64,000 nt of DNA from JACVRW01 sp963827065 (GCA_963827065.1 CAWGZM010000012.1:62001-126000), one strand, 5' to 3'; shown: positions 15,955 through 25,122, numbered from the stretch's first letter. Numbers and translations are program-made. The notes: a model not told the origin generated them from the letters alone.

Positions 15955-17949
15955 CTACGGCAGGACACCCTCGCGAGTGCCCTCCTCCCCCGCCGGCGGG
16001 GCGGTGAGGATCACCCTGCAGGGGGCCTTCTCGACCACGTAGCGAGTGGTGTCGCCCACGAAGCGGTCGCGCACCCGCCCGCGCCCGCCCATGATCGCGC
16101 CGCCGCGTACGCGCGTGGGCTCCTCGGCGGCGAGCACGATCGCCTCGACACCGCGCCGACGCGCCTCGGACACGATCGCCTGGCCCGCCGTGCGGCCGCG
16201 CACCATCGCCGTCGCCACCTCCACGCCCTCGTACTCCTCGCCGACCTCCTTGGCGCGCGCGAGCACGGCCTTGGCCTTGCGCACCCGCTCGTCGTCTACG
16301 CGAGCGTCGATCGGCAGCGACATCGGGATCTCGAATACGTAGAGCGCCTCCAGCACCGCTCCACCCTCGCCGTCCTCGTCCTGCTCGGCCGCCAGCCGGC
16401 CGGCGGTGCCCACGATCTCGTCGTCGACCTCCTCGCCGAACACGGGCACGAGGATGCTGCCGTACTCGGCCGCCTCGCGCTCCTGGAGCGCCTCCGCCGG
16501 AATCGTGAAGCGCTGCCGCAGCGGCTTGCCGCCGGCGCGCCGGTAGATGACGTACAGCAGCACCCCGGCGACCATCCAGACCCCGCCGGCGATGCGCGCG
16601 CCCTCGTGCAGCGCGACCACGCTGATCCAAACTCCCACCGACAGCACGAATCCGAAGACGGCCGGCAACGGCACGACCGCGCCCCGCACGGTCACCCCGA
16701 AGGGCACCCGGAACGCGCTTTCGCGGGCGGGCTCGCGGAAGCGGAGCACGATCAGCGACAGGTGGGCGATCGCGAACGCGATCATCGCCCCGAACGCGAA
16801 CGTGCCGGCGAGGAACTCGATGTCGTGCGGGATCGACAGGCCGAATGCGAGCCCGGTGGCGATCGCGATCGCCACGTACGGTGTCCCGCGGCCCACGCTC
16901 AGGCGCCCCACGGCGCTCGGTATCTGCCGGTTGGTCGCGAGCGAGTAGGCGAGCCGCGCCAGGCCGAGCATCTGGCTGTTGACCGCGACGAACAGCATGG
17001 CGGCGGCCGTGGCCGCCACGAGGTAACGACCCGCGTCGACGAGCCAGGCGCTCTCGTACGCGTTCACGATGCCGAGCACGGGCGCCTCGATGAAGCGCCC
17101 ACCGAGCGGCGTCGCGCCGCCCTGCACGGGCTGCGCCATGAGCGCGGCCGAGCTGACGCATACGAACAGGACCAGCGCGGCCGCGGAGGACACGAGCACG
17201 ACCCGGCGCAGGCCGCGCCGCCCGACGCGCACCTCGCCGGCGAGCCCCGAGGCCGCCTCGACCCCGATCAGCGCCACGCACGCGACGCCGAGGGCGAAGA
17301 TCGCGTCCTCCCAGTCGGGCGCCGATCCCAGCTCGACCGAGTCCACGACCGCGCCGGCGTCGAAGAACTGCACGAAGCCCGCGATGCTCACGGCCATCAG
17401 GACCACGATCGAGAAGAGCGAGACGCGCAGCACCATGCGCAACCGCCTCGCGGTGACGCCGCGGACGTTGATCGTCGCGACCACCAGCAGCGCAAGCCCG
17501 GCGACGAGCACCTCGAAGATGCCGTCGTCGATGCCCGACACGTAGACCGCCAGGTAGTCGGTGATGACGACGGCCCCGGCCGCCATCACGATCAGGTAGT
17601 CGAGCAGGATCGCCCAGCCGGCGATGAAGCTCCAGAGCTCATCGAACGCGTAGCGAGCGAGCGTCGAGGCGCCGCCGCGCTCGATGTGGAGGGAGGTGCC
17701 CTCGACGTAGGTCGCCATCGTCACCGCGAGGAAGAGCCCGGCGACGGCGTATACGAGCGGCGAGAGCCCCAGTGCGTCGCCCGCTACGACGCCCAGTGCA
17801 AAGAACATGGAGGCGACGACCGCGCTGAGCGTCACCGCGAACAGCGCCGGCTCGCCCAGGCCGCGGATGACCCGCAGTCCCGCCAGCTCCGAGCCCCGGC
17901 GCAGCCCCTCGCGCGCCCGCAGCGCGGCCCGGACCCGGGGGTCGCTCAC
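15955..17949 (-). CDS. APC-superfamily permease with C-terminal Usp domain, KimA-like
   Basis: A 664-aa membrane protein starting at GTG 17949, which overlaps the stop of the small membrane protein gene (GTGA). About 12 hydrophobic segments of the APC fold cover residues 25-450. A cytoplasmic Usp-type domain follows (EYGSILVPVFGEEVDDEIVG ... YVVEKAPCRVILTAPP). Amino-acid permease annotation is usual, but APC-plus-Usp proteins include KimA (YdaO), a high-affinity K+/H+ importer. The two KTN genes directly downstream strongly suggest K+ transport here. A paralogue lies immediately upstream. Experimental K+-uptake function is inferred, not shown. Confidence 0.85.
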   Translation of the reverse strand: MSDPRVRAALRAREGLRRGSELAGLRVIRGLGEPALFAVTLSAVVASMFFALGVVAGDALGLSPLVYAVAGLFLAVTMATYVEGTSLHIERGGASTLARYAFDELWSFIAGWAILLDYLIVMAAGAVVITDYLAVYVSGIDDGIFEVLVAGLALLVVATINVRGVTARRLRMVLRVSLFSIVVLMAVSIAGFVQFFDAGAVVDSVELGSAPDWEDAIFALGVACVALIGVEAASGLAGEVRVGRRGLRRVVLVSSAAALVLFVCVSSAALMAQPVQGGATPLGGRFIEAPVLGIVNAYESAWLVDAGRYLVAATAAAMLFVAVNSQMLGLARLAYSLATNRQIPSAVGRLSVGRGTPYVAIAIATGLAFGLSIPHDIEFLAGTFAFGAMIAFAIAHLSLIVLRFREPARESAFRVPFGVTVRGAVVPLPAVFGFVLSVGVWISVVALHEGARIAGGVWMVAGVLLYVIYRRAGGKPLRQRFTIPAEALQEREAAEYGSILVPVFGEEVDDEIVGTAGRLAAEQDEDGEGGAVLEALYVFEIPMSLPIDARVDDERVRKAKAVLARAKEVGEEYEGVEVATAMVRGRTAGQAIVSEARRRGVEAIVLAAEEPTRVRGGAIMGGRGRVRDRFVGDTTRYVVEKAPCRVILTAPPAGEEGTREGVLP

Positions 17950-18173
17950 CCTGCGCGGCGGCCGGGGTCGTCCACGGCCTCTCCCCCGTCGGCCCGGCGT
18001 GGGCGGGCCAGGTACAGGCGCCCGGCCCCGAGCAGCGCCAGCAGCGTGCCGAGCACGACCCCGACTGCGAGGGCCCCTCCCCCGCTCGCCAGCGCCACGA
18101 CGACCATCACGACGCCGAGCACGAGCAGCGCGAGGCTCAGCACCCGCGTCGTGGCCAGATAGGCGCGTTCCAC
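17946..18173 (-). CDS. Small two-helix membrane protein
   Basis: A 75-aa protein (ATG 18173) with two strongly hydrophobic segments, VLSLALLVLGVVMVVVALA and ALAVGVVLGTLLALLGAG, and a charged C-terminus (ARPRRADGGEAVDDPGRR). It is sandwiched between the two APC-Usp permease genes: 5 nt after the first and overlapping the second by GTGA. Position suggests a small accessory subunit of one of them. It belongs to no family I recognise. Confidence 0.72.
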   Translation of the reverse strand: MERAYLATTRVLSLALLVLGVVMVVVALASGGGALAVGVVLGTLLALLGAGRLYLARPRRADGGEAVDDPGRRAG

Positions 18174-18178
18174 TCGGC

Positions 18179-20078
18179 CTATCGTAGTGCCGCTTCGGAG
18201 CGTGCCGGCTGCCCGTCGACACCCCTCGACGAGTCGATGATCACACGGCAGGGCCGCTCTGCCAGCACGGTCTCGAGCGACTTGCCGAACAGCGACTTCC
18301 CGGCCCGGCGCGGCGGCAGCGACATCACGATCGCGCGAGCGTGGATCTCCCTCGCCTCCTCGACGATGCGCCGCCCGCCCTGCCCAGGGCGCACCTTCTC
18401 CCAGTGCCCGGTCACGCGCCTGCCGCCCCGGACGCGGGCGGAGTCGATCACCGAGGCCGCCTTCGCCTCCTGCTCGGGCATGACGGCGTCGATCGGTGAG
18501 TTTGGCGGCACGGTGATCGTCACGAGCACGTGGATGCCGCGCCGCCGGCGGGCGGCCAGCCGCGCCGCGATCGCGACGGCATCGGGCGAGTAGCTGCCGT
18601 CCTCGAAGGCCACCAGCACCGACTCGTACTCGACCTCGTGCTCGACCACGGGCTTGGGCATCACGACCTTGACCGTCTCGGTAAGCGACAGCCCCTGGCG
18701 GCGCCGGTAGGCGACGTACAGGGTGACTCCGAGCGCCATCCAGAGGGGTCCCGAGACCAGGACCCGCCCGTCGAGGACCGTGGCCACGATCAGCGCAATG
18801 GCGGTGGCGATCCCGCCCAGGACAGCCAGCAGCGGGACCTCATGCCCGCGCAACCGCAGTGAGGCCGGGCTGCGCCATGGGCGTTCGATGTCGGGCCGCT
18901 TCCAGCGGAGGGCCACCACGGACGCATGCGCCATGGTGAACGAGAGCATTGCCCCGAAGGCGTAGATCACCCCGAGGAAGTCCGCCTGGCCGGGCAGGAT
19001 CGCCACGCACGCGATCGCGCCGAACACCCCGATCGCGACGTAGGGCGTGCGGAACTTCGGGTGCAGCACGCGCAGCAACTCCGGCAGCTGGCGGTGCTGT
19101 CCCATCGAGTACGTCAGCCGCGAGACGCCGAGCATGCCGGCGTTCGTCGCGATCAAGAGGATCGTGGCGGCCAGGATGCCGACATAGACCTCGGCCGGCC
19201 CCTGGAGGCTGCCGAGGTCCATGTTCTCGACCACCCCGAGGATCGGGTCGTCGGCGAAGCCGCCCTCCTCCTTCGGCTTCGCGAGGTGCCGTCTCGCCGT
19301 TGATGACGGGCATCGCGGACAGGGCGACGGCGGGCAGGAAGGCATAGATCACGACCACCGCGATCACGACCAGCCCCATGCCGCGCGGGATCGTCTTGCC
19401 GACGTCGCGCGCCTCCTCCGCCAGGTTCGAGATCGTCTCGATGCCGGTGTAGGCGACCATGCCGACCGGGATCGCGATCAGGAAGTCGGAGACGGTCGGC
19501 GTCGTGCCGAAGTCGATCTGGTCGACGAGCAGCTCGGGGTCGAGCACGAGCGCGATGCCCACGATCACGAGCACGACCTGGGTGCAGAAGTCGGCGATGG
19601 CGAAGAACACGTTCACGCCCGCGGACTCCTTGACGCCCACCACGTTCACGACACCGAGCAGGACCACCACCAGGATGCCTGCCACGATGTCGGCAGGGGA
19701 CTCGCCGAGCGGCGCCCAGAACACCCCGAGGTAGTGGGGGACGAAGAACGCCGAGATCGCGATCGTGACGATGTAGGTGAGCATCTGGCCCCAGCCGGCG
19801 AAGAAGGACCAGAACTCGTTGAACGCGCGGCGTGAGAACGACGCGGAGCCGCCCGCCTCCGGGTACATCGTCGTCGCCTCGGTGTAGCTCGCGGCTGTGC
19901 AGGCGAAAATCACGCCGGCGATCAGGAACACCACAGGGGTCATCCCGAGCGCGAAGATCGCCACCAGTCCGAGCGCGTAGTAGATCGAGCTGCCGACGTT
20001 GCCGTAGGCCGTCGAGAAGAGCGCTCCGGTGCCGAGGACCCGTTCGAGTCCGCGATTCTTGGGTCGGTACTCGGCCAT
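18179..20078 (-). pseudogene. APC-superfamily permease with C-terminal Usp domain, frameshifted
   Basis: Paralogue of the KimA-like permease. The 5' part (from ATG 20078) encodes the first APC helices in frame up to AMPVINGETA. Homology then continues in another frame from HLAKPKEEGGFADDPILG to the stop at 18179, including further helices and a Usp domain (ESVLVAFEDGSYSPDAVAIA ... ERPCRVIIDSS). The break lies near 19290 and is corrected by removing one base in ACGGCACC. No slippery heptamer is present, so this is a sequencing error or a recent mutation. It follows a DAO-type oxidase gene, so an amine or amino-acid substrate is an alternative to K+. Confidence 0.85.
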
Positions 20079-20140
20079 CTCTGTCCCGAAACGCTAAATG
20101 GTGCGGGCGCCGAACCTCTCCGCCGTCCGCCCGGCGCCAG

Positions 20141-21535
20141 TCAGCTGTCGAAGCCGGCGCCCATCCTGTCCAACAGGCGAAGCCAGGGCCCGCGCCTGCC
20201 GCGGCGCTCGTCGGCCCGGATGAGGGCGCGCCTTGTGGCCTGAACGACCGCGAAGCGAAGCGGCTCCGGTGGGAACGGGATAGGCCGGCTGCGTACCAGT
20301 TCCAGCCTGGTTAGTTCCGTGTCGCGCCCATGGACGAGATCGAGCGCCACGCGCGCGCCGAAGCGCGTCGCCCCCACCCCCAGGCCCGTGTAGCCGACGG
20401 CGTAGGCCGCGCGCCCGCCGAGCGCGGTCCCGAAGGTGACGCAGAAGCGCGAGCTGGTGTCGATCGCCCCCGCCCAGCGGTGCGTGAAGCGCAGGCCCTC
20501 CAGCTGCGGGAAGGTCTCGAAGAAGTTGTGGGCAAGCAGGTTGAAGACGGCGGCGCTCTCCTCGAGCTCGGGGCGCATGCCGTTCGCCCAGTGGTAGACC
20601 GCCTCGTAGCCGCCCCACAGGATGCGGTCGCCGGCGGTGAGCCGGTAGTAGTGGAAGCGGTTGCCCGAGTCGGCGAGGCCCTCGCGCCCCTCCCAGCCGA
20701 CCGCCGCGCGCCGCTGTTGGTCGAGCGGCTCGCTGACGAGCACGTAGTCGTAGACAGGGATCATGTAGCGGCCGATCGATCGCACGAGAGGCTTGAACGC
20801 GTTGGTCGCGAGCACGACCCGCGACGCCCGCACGCGCCCGCCCGGCGTCTCCAGGAGGACGCCGTCGCCGTCGCGGCGCATCGCCGTGACCTGGGTGCCC
20901 TCGTGGATGCGCACGCCGTCCTCGAGTGCCGCACGGCGCAGGCCCCAGGCGAGCCGCGCCGGGTCGACGAGCGCGCCGCCGCCCGTGCGCGTGTAGAGCC
21001 CGGCGAGGTAGGTGGGCGAGTCGACCCGCGCTCGCACAGCCGCTCGGTCGAGCAGCTCCACCTCGTGGCCGTGGCGACGCGCCAGCTCGGCGCCCTCCGC
21101 GAGCTCCTCAACCTCGTGCGCGCGGGTGGCGACGTCGATGAAGCCGTTCTCCTCCCAGGCGGCGTGGATCCCGCGGGTCGCGAGGGTGTCGCGAATCGCG
21201 TCGAAGTTCTCGTCGCCGAGCGTTGTGAGCCGCTCGATCTCCTCCGGCCAGCGCGCCAGGCCGTTCTCGAGCCCGTGAGTGAGCGAGGCGTCGAGGAAGC
21301 CGCCGTTGCGCCCGCTCGCCGCCCAGCCGCAGCGGTCGCCCTCGAGCAGCAACACGTCCTCGTCCGGCGCGGCCAGCAGGGCCGCCCACAGGCCGGTGAA
21401 GCCGCCGCCGACGATCGCGAGCTCGCAGGTCGTCTCGCCGTCGAGCGGCGGGCGCGGCTCAGGGGCCTCCGGCGAGTCGAGCCAGAAGACCTTCTGCTCG
21501 GAGTCGGCGAGCGACCCGCTCAGCCGCTCAGCCAT
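20141..21535 (-). CDS. FAD-dependent amine/amino-acid oxidase (DAO family)
   Basis: A 464-aa DAO-superfamily flavoprotein. The N-terminal FAD motif is LAIVGGGFTGLWAALLA, then the GCGWAASGRNGGF segment typical of PuuB/OrdL-type oxidases (gamma-glutamylputrescine oxidase, glycine/sarcosine oxidase), and a C-terminal TGLGVGATRFGARVALDL. It would oxidise a secondary amine or amino acid, giving H2O2. The peroxiredoxin gene overlaps its start by 16 nt, a sensible pairing for peroxide removal. The downstream APC permease could bring in the substrate. The exact substrate is not predictable. Confidence 0.86.
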   Translation of the reverse strand: MAERLSGSLADSEQKVFWLDSPEAPEPRPPLDGETTCELAIVGGGFTGLWAALLAAPDEDVLLLEGDRCGWAASGRNGGFLDASLTHGLENGLARWPEEIERLTTLGDENFDAIRDTLATRGIHAAWEENGFIDVATRAHEVEELAEGAELARRHGHEVELLDRAAVRARVDSPTYLAGLYTRTGGGALVDPARLAWGLRRAALEDGVRIHEGTQVTAMRRDGDGVLLETPGGRVRASRVVLATNAFKPLVRSIGRYMIPVYDYVLVSEPLDQQRRAAVGWEGREGLADSGNRFHYYRLTAGDRILWGGYEAVYHWANGMRPELEESAAVFNLLAHNFFETFPQLEGLRFTHRWAGAIDTSSRFCVTFGTALGGRAAYAVGYTGLGVGATRFGARVALDLVHGRDTELTRLELVRSRPIPFPPEPLRFAVVQATRRALIRADERRGRRGPWLRLLDRMGAGFDS

Positions 21536-22143
21536 TCGAGCACCTCGCCGGCGTGCCCGTCGGGCGGGAACACCGGATAGAAGACGTGCTCGATGCGCCC
21601 GTCGCGGATCACGAGCGTGAGCCGCTTGACGAGCGTCCAGCCACTCGTCTCGAAGACCGGCAGGCGCAGCGCGCCAGCCAGCTCGAGCCGCTCGTCGCTC
21701 AGGACCGGGAACGGCAGCTCGAGCCGCGCCGCCATCTCGCGCTGGTACTCCGGGCCCTGCGTGGACAGCGCCAGCACACGCACGCCGTGGTCGGCGAAGC
21801 GCTCGTGCCGGTCCCTGAACCCGCAGGCCTCGGGGGTGCAGCCGCGCGCGCCCGGGATCGCGTTCCAGCCGGGCGGCAGCTCCTCGTCCGGGCGGCCGGT
21901 GCGCGGATAGCAGAACAGGACGGTGCGGCCGGGCAGCTCAGCGAGGACGACCTCGCCGCCCGCGGTCGAGGGGAGCATGACCGGCGGGACCTGCATCCCC
22001 GTCAGGTGCTCAGCCGCGCCATCGTCCTCCGGCGCCGGGAGGTCGGCGGGCAGCGTGTGGATGTCGTCGGCCCGGGCGATGCGCTGAACGCTAGACGCTG
22101 AGGGGTCAGGTCTTGCATTCGCGCATTTCGTCCTCGTAGGCAC
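21520..22143 (-). CDS. Peroxiredoxin (AhpC/TSA, PrxQ-like)
   Basis: A thioredoxin-fold peroxidase with the peroxidatic region GARGCTPEACGFRDRHERF and the strand TVLFCYPRTGRP. The coordinates give the longest open frame (GTG 22143), but that start lies inside the neighbouring transposon. Conserved homology begins only near 22045 (LPADLPAPEDDGAAEHLTG), and no ATG, GTG or TTG lies between the transposon end (22101) and that point. ATG 21996 would give a shorter 158-aa form. The insertion probably removed the native start or promoter. It overlaps the amine oxidase gene and likely detoxifies its H2O2. Confidence 0.8.
   Translation of the reverse strand: MPTRTKCANARPDPSASSVQRIARADDIHTLPADLPAPEDDGAAEHLTGMQVPPVMLPSTAGGEVVLAELPGRTVLFCYPRTGRPDEELPPGWNAIPGARGCTPEACGFRDRHERFADHGVRVLALSTQGPEYQREMAARLELPFPVLSDERLELAGALRLPVFETSGWTLVKRLTLVIRDGRIEHVFYPVFPPDGHAGEVLEWLSG
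22101..22121 (+). repeat. Left terminal inverted repeat of the RAYT element
   Basis: 21-bp repeat starting AGGGGTCAGGTCTTGCATTC; it matches the complement of 22990-23010 at every base. Read on the minus strand it encodes the last transposase codons (ECKT) and the TGA stop at 22108-22106. Confidence 0.92.
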
Positions 22144-22945
22144 GCAGTCTGCGACTCACCGTGCACACGTGGCAGCCGATCGCCGCGGCGATGCTCGCCA
22201 TCGTGTAGCCGTAAGTGCGATAGGCCGCAGCGATGCTCTCACCGCTCCCTCCGTCACCCAGCAACTCGATGATGTCGGGCCGGCCGTCGCCCCAATCTCG
22301 CTCGGCGAACTCGCTGCCGGGGCGTCGGTCGGGGAGATGCCGCCGACGGAAGGCATCATCGCCTACGACAACGCCTTGCGTCGGCATCGATCCGTCGGGC
22401 ACCCCGGCGACGAAGCCGCGGTACGCCGCAGCGCCATCGATCGCACCTGGCGTTGCGAACCAGCTGCGTGCCTCGTCTACGGCAAGCCACCCGGGGGCCG
22501 AGCGCTCGCCGGCGAGAGCCGAGTGGGCGCTCCACAACCATGCGGACGGGCTCTCACAGAGCCGAGCGCTGACGGGATTCAGCGCGACGTAGCGGAAGAC
22601 CTCGAGCAGGTGGCGGTCTCGTTGGACGAGGCGGCCACTGAAGCGCCCGGCGAACAGCGGCCCGATGCGCTCATGCCGACGGTTGTACGCCTGGGCATAT
22701 CCCCCATTGAGCCGCGCCATGCCGCGCGAGAGGTTCGCGTTCGGCGTGCGCAGCAGTAGGTGGAAGTGGTTCGGCATCAGGCAGAACGACAGGCAGCGCC
22801 AGTCGAACCGCGCCACCGTCCGCCCCAGGATGTGGAGAAACAGACGTCGATCGCGGTCGTCGGCATAGATCTCGCCCTTCGCGATGCCTCGCGCCGTCGC
22901 GTGGTAGATGCCGTCGGGAACGATTAGACGAAGCGGGCGGGCCAC
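22106..22945 (-). CDS. REP-associated tyrosine transposase (Y1_Tnp/RAYT)
   Basis: A 279-aa transposase. The N-terminal Y1 domain holds the HUH metal motif in CLMPNHFHLLL (H60, H62) and the catalytic tyrosine in FRYVALNPVSARL (Y119). The start ARPLRLIVPDGIYHATARG is typical of RAYTs. After residue 200 there is an added C-terminal helix-turn-helix (YTMASIAAAIGCHVCTVSRRL). RAYTs nick and join single-stranded REP hairpins. All key residues are intact, so it may be active. Its stop codon is supplied by the element's own terminal repeat. Confidence 0.92.
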   Translation of the reverse strand: MARPLRLIVPDGIYHATARGIAKGEIYADDRDRRLFLHILGRTVARFDWRCLSFCLMPNHFHLLLRTPNANLSRGMARLNGGYAQAYNRRHERIGPLFAGRFSGRLVQRDRHLLEVFRYVALNPVSARLCESPSAWLWSAHSALAGERSAPGWLAVDEARSWFATPGAIDGAAAYRGFVAGVPDGSMPTQGVVVGDDAFRRRHLPDRRPGSEFAERDWGDGRPDIIELLGDGGSGESIAAAYRTYGYTMASIAAAIGCHVCTVSRRLRAYEDEMRECKT

Positions 22946-22989
22946 CCACCGTTAAGCGCATGGCCCACCCGTTTCGGCCCTGCATTGCT

Positions 22990-23010
22990 CGAATGCAAGA
23001 CCTGACCCCT
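22990..23010 (-). repeat. Right terminal inverted repeat of the RAYT element
   Basis: Perfect complement of the left repeat, ending ...GACCTGACCCCT at 23010. Only 9 bp separate it from the hppA stop codon at 23020-23022. Confidence 0.92.
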
Positions 23011-23019
23011 TCGTCTGAG

Positions 23020-25122
23020 TCAGACCAGGAACGGGATGATCAGGAGCGCCACGATGTTCGCCACCTTGATCATCGGGTTGATCGCCGGGCCGGCGGTGTC
23101 CTTGTAGGGGTCGCCGACGGTGTCGCCGGTGACCGACGCCGCATGGGCCTCGGAGCCCTTGCCGCCGTACTCGCCGTCCTCGATGAGCTTCTTGGCGTTG
23201 TCCCACGCGCCGCCGCCCGAGGTCATCGAGATCGCGGCGAAGAAGCCGACCACGATCACTCCGATCAGCAGGCCGCCGAGGGCCTGGTAGGAGAGCAGGC
23301 CGACCACCACGGGCACCACGATCGGGATCAGCGCCGGGAGGATCATCTCGCGCTGCGCGGAGGCCGTGACGATGTCGACGGCCTGCCGGTAGTCGGGCTT
23401 CTCGGTGCGATCCATGATGCCCGGCTTCTCCTTGAACTGGCGCCGGACCTCCTCGACGACGCCGCCGCCGGCGCGGCCGACGGCCTCGATCGCGAGCGCC
23501 GCGAACAGGTAGACCATCATGCCGCCGATCAAGAGGCCGATCAGCACCTCGGGCTGCGAGATGTCGAAGCCCTGCAGGCGCGTGCCGTCGCGCGCCGCCT
23601 CCTCACGCAGCTCCTCGATGAAGGCCGCGAACAGCACGAGCGCCGCGAGCACGGCCGAGCCGATCGCGTAGCCCTTGGTCACCGCCTTGGTGGTGTTGCC
23701 GACCGCGTCGAGCGGGTCGGTCACGTTGCGGACCTCCTCCGGCAGGTCGGCCATCTCGGCGATGCCGCCGGCGTTGTCGGTGATCGGGCCGAACGCGTCG
23801 AGAGCCACGATCAGGCCGGTCAGCGAGAGCTGCGCCATCACCGCCACGCCGATGCCGTAGATCCCGGCCAGCTCGTTGGCGACGAGGATGCCGAGCGCCA
23901 GCAGGATCGCCGGCGCGGCGGTCGACTGGAAGCCCTGTGCGAGCCCCTGGATGATGTTGGTCGCGTGCCCCGTCTGCGAGGCGCGGGCGGTCGTGCGGAC
24001 CGGCCGGAAGCGCGTCGACGTGTAGTAGTCGGTGATCACGAACAGGCCGGCGGTGATCCCGATCCCGACGAGCGTGCAGAGGTACAGCTCGATGCCCGAC
24101 GGTGCCTCGCCGGAGCCGCCGCGCAGCAGCGAGGAGACCTCATCCTTGAAGGTGAGGTCGTCCATCATCCAGAGCGTGATCGGCAGGAAGGCGAGCGCCG
24201 CCAGGACGCCGGACACGATCAGGCCCTGGTAGAGCGCGCGCTCGACGTTGCCGCTCGCGCTGCGCACCGCGTAGGTGCCGATGATCGACGCGATCAGCGA
24301 CACGCCGCCGATCACGAGCGGATAGACGGCGACCGTCCCAATTTGCTCGAAGGTCAGGACGCCCAGCAGCATCACGGCCACCGCGGTGACGGCGTAGGTC
24401 TCGAAGAGATCGGCGGCCATGCCGGCGCAGTCGCCGACGTTGTCGCCCACGTTGTCGGCGATCACGGCCGGGTTGCGCGGGTCGTCCTCGGGGATGCCGG
24501 CCTCGATCTTGCCGACGAGGTCGGCTCCGACGTCGGCGGCCTTCGTGAAGATGCCGCCGCCGAGGCGGGCGAACACGGAGATCAGGGAGCCGCCGAAGCC
24601 GAGCCCGATGAGGGCGTCGATCGCGTCGCGCTCCTCGACGTCGAACAGGATGAGGATCCCGTAGTAGCCCGCGACGCCGAGCAGCGCCAGGCCGGCGACC
24701 AGCAGGCCGGTGATCGCGCCGCCCTTGAAGGCCACCTCGAGCGCCCGCGACACGCCGCTGCGGGCGGACTCCGCCACGCGCGCGTTCGCGCGCACCGAGA
24801 CGTTCATGCCGATGAAGCCGGCCGCGCCCGAGAAGGTCCCGCCGATGAGGAAGCCGATCGCGACCAGGATGCCCTCGGCGTCCTGCGCCTCGAGTGCGAT
24901 CGCGAGCACGATCGCCAGCACGACGGCCACTCCGCCGATGATCGTGTACTGGCGCTTGAGGTAGGCGCTCGCGCCCTCCTGCACGGCCGCGGAGATGCTC
25001 TGCATCTCCTCGTTTCCGGGCGAGAGCGACAACAGCCAGCGCGATGTAACGACGCCGTAGACCACGGCGGCGCCGGCGCAGGCGAGCGCGATTACCACGC
25101 CCCAGTCAGTCAGGAATTCCAA
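23020..25122 (-). CDS. hppA: K+-insensitive H+-translocating pyrophosphatase
   Basis: A 700-aa membrane pyrophosphatase with about 16 hydrophobic segments. The TTG at 25122 is taken as start because GGAGGA lies 8 nt before it and homology begins there. The substrate-binding loop DVGADLVGKIEAGIPEDDPR, DNVGDNVGDCAGMAADLFE, and the C-terminal TGDTVGDPYKDTAGP are intact. GNTTKA (Lys rather than Ala) marks the K+-independent, proton-pumping class. It couples PPi hydrolysis to proton export across the cytoplasmic membrane, saving energy under stress. It stands alone between a transposon and mtnP, with a 123-bp upstream gap for its promoter. Confidence 0.95.
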   Translation of the reverse strand: MEFLTDWGVVIALACAGAAVVYGVVTSRWLLSLSPGNEEMQSISAAVQEGASAYLKRQYTIIGGVAVVLAIVLAIALEAQDAEGILVAIGFLIGGTFSGAAGFIGMNVSVRANARVAESARSGVSRALEVAFKGGAITGLLVAGLALLGVAGYYGILILFDVEERDAIDALIGLGFGGSLISVFARLGGGIFTKAADVGADLVGKIEAGIPEDDPRNPAVIADNVGDNVGDCAGMAADLFETYAVTAVAVMLLGVLTFEQIGTVAVYPLVIGGVSLIASIIGTYAVRSASGNVERALYQGLIVSGVLAALAFLPITLWMMDDLTFKDEVSSLLRGGSGEAPSGIELYLCTLVGIGITAGLFVITDYYTSTRFRPVRTTARASQTGHATNIIQGLAQGFQSTAAPAILLALGILVANELAGIYGIGVAVMAQLSLTGLIVALDAFGPITDNAGGIAEMADLPEEVRNVTDPLDAVGNTTKAVTKGYAIGSAVLAALVLFAAFIEELREEAARDGTRLQGFDISQPEVLIGLLIGGMMVYLFAALAIEAVGRAGGGVVEEVRRQFKEKPGIMDRTEKPDYRQAVDIVTASAQREMILPALIPIVVPVVVGLLSYQALGGLLIGVIVVGFFAAISMTSGGGAWDNAKKLIEDGEYGGKGSEAHAASVTGDTVGDPYKDTAGPAINPMIKVANIVALLIIPFLV

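Larger units (their letters stand above)
22101..23010. mobile_element. REP-associated tyrosine transposase (RAYT) element, 910 bp
   Basis: The element is bounded by perfect 21-bp inverted repeats at 22101-22121 and 22990-23010 (outer ends AGGGGTCAGGTCTTGCATTC and its complement). It carries one transposase gene on the minus strand. It sits in the short gap between hppA and the peroxiredoxin gene, both minus-strand. I see no target duplication at the flanks. Inside the right end a small hairpin (TGCATT-GCTCG-AATGCA) is present, as in REP sequences. IS200-type elements usually lack true inverted ends, so the paired ends look like flanking REPs in opposite orientation. Confidence 0.85.

Noticed and set aside
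13333..18162. Two very long plus-strand frames (791 and 763 codons) opposite the KTN and permease genes
   Set aside because: Shadow frames of strongly conserved minus-strand genes; composition is the usual antisense pattern of high-GC coding DNA.
20079..20140. A c-di-AMP (ydaO-type) riboswitch ahead of the KimA-like permease genes
   Set aside because: The gap is only 62 bp, too short for the riboswitch, and no matching conserved segments were seen.
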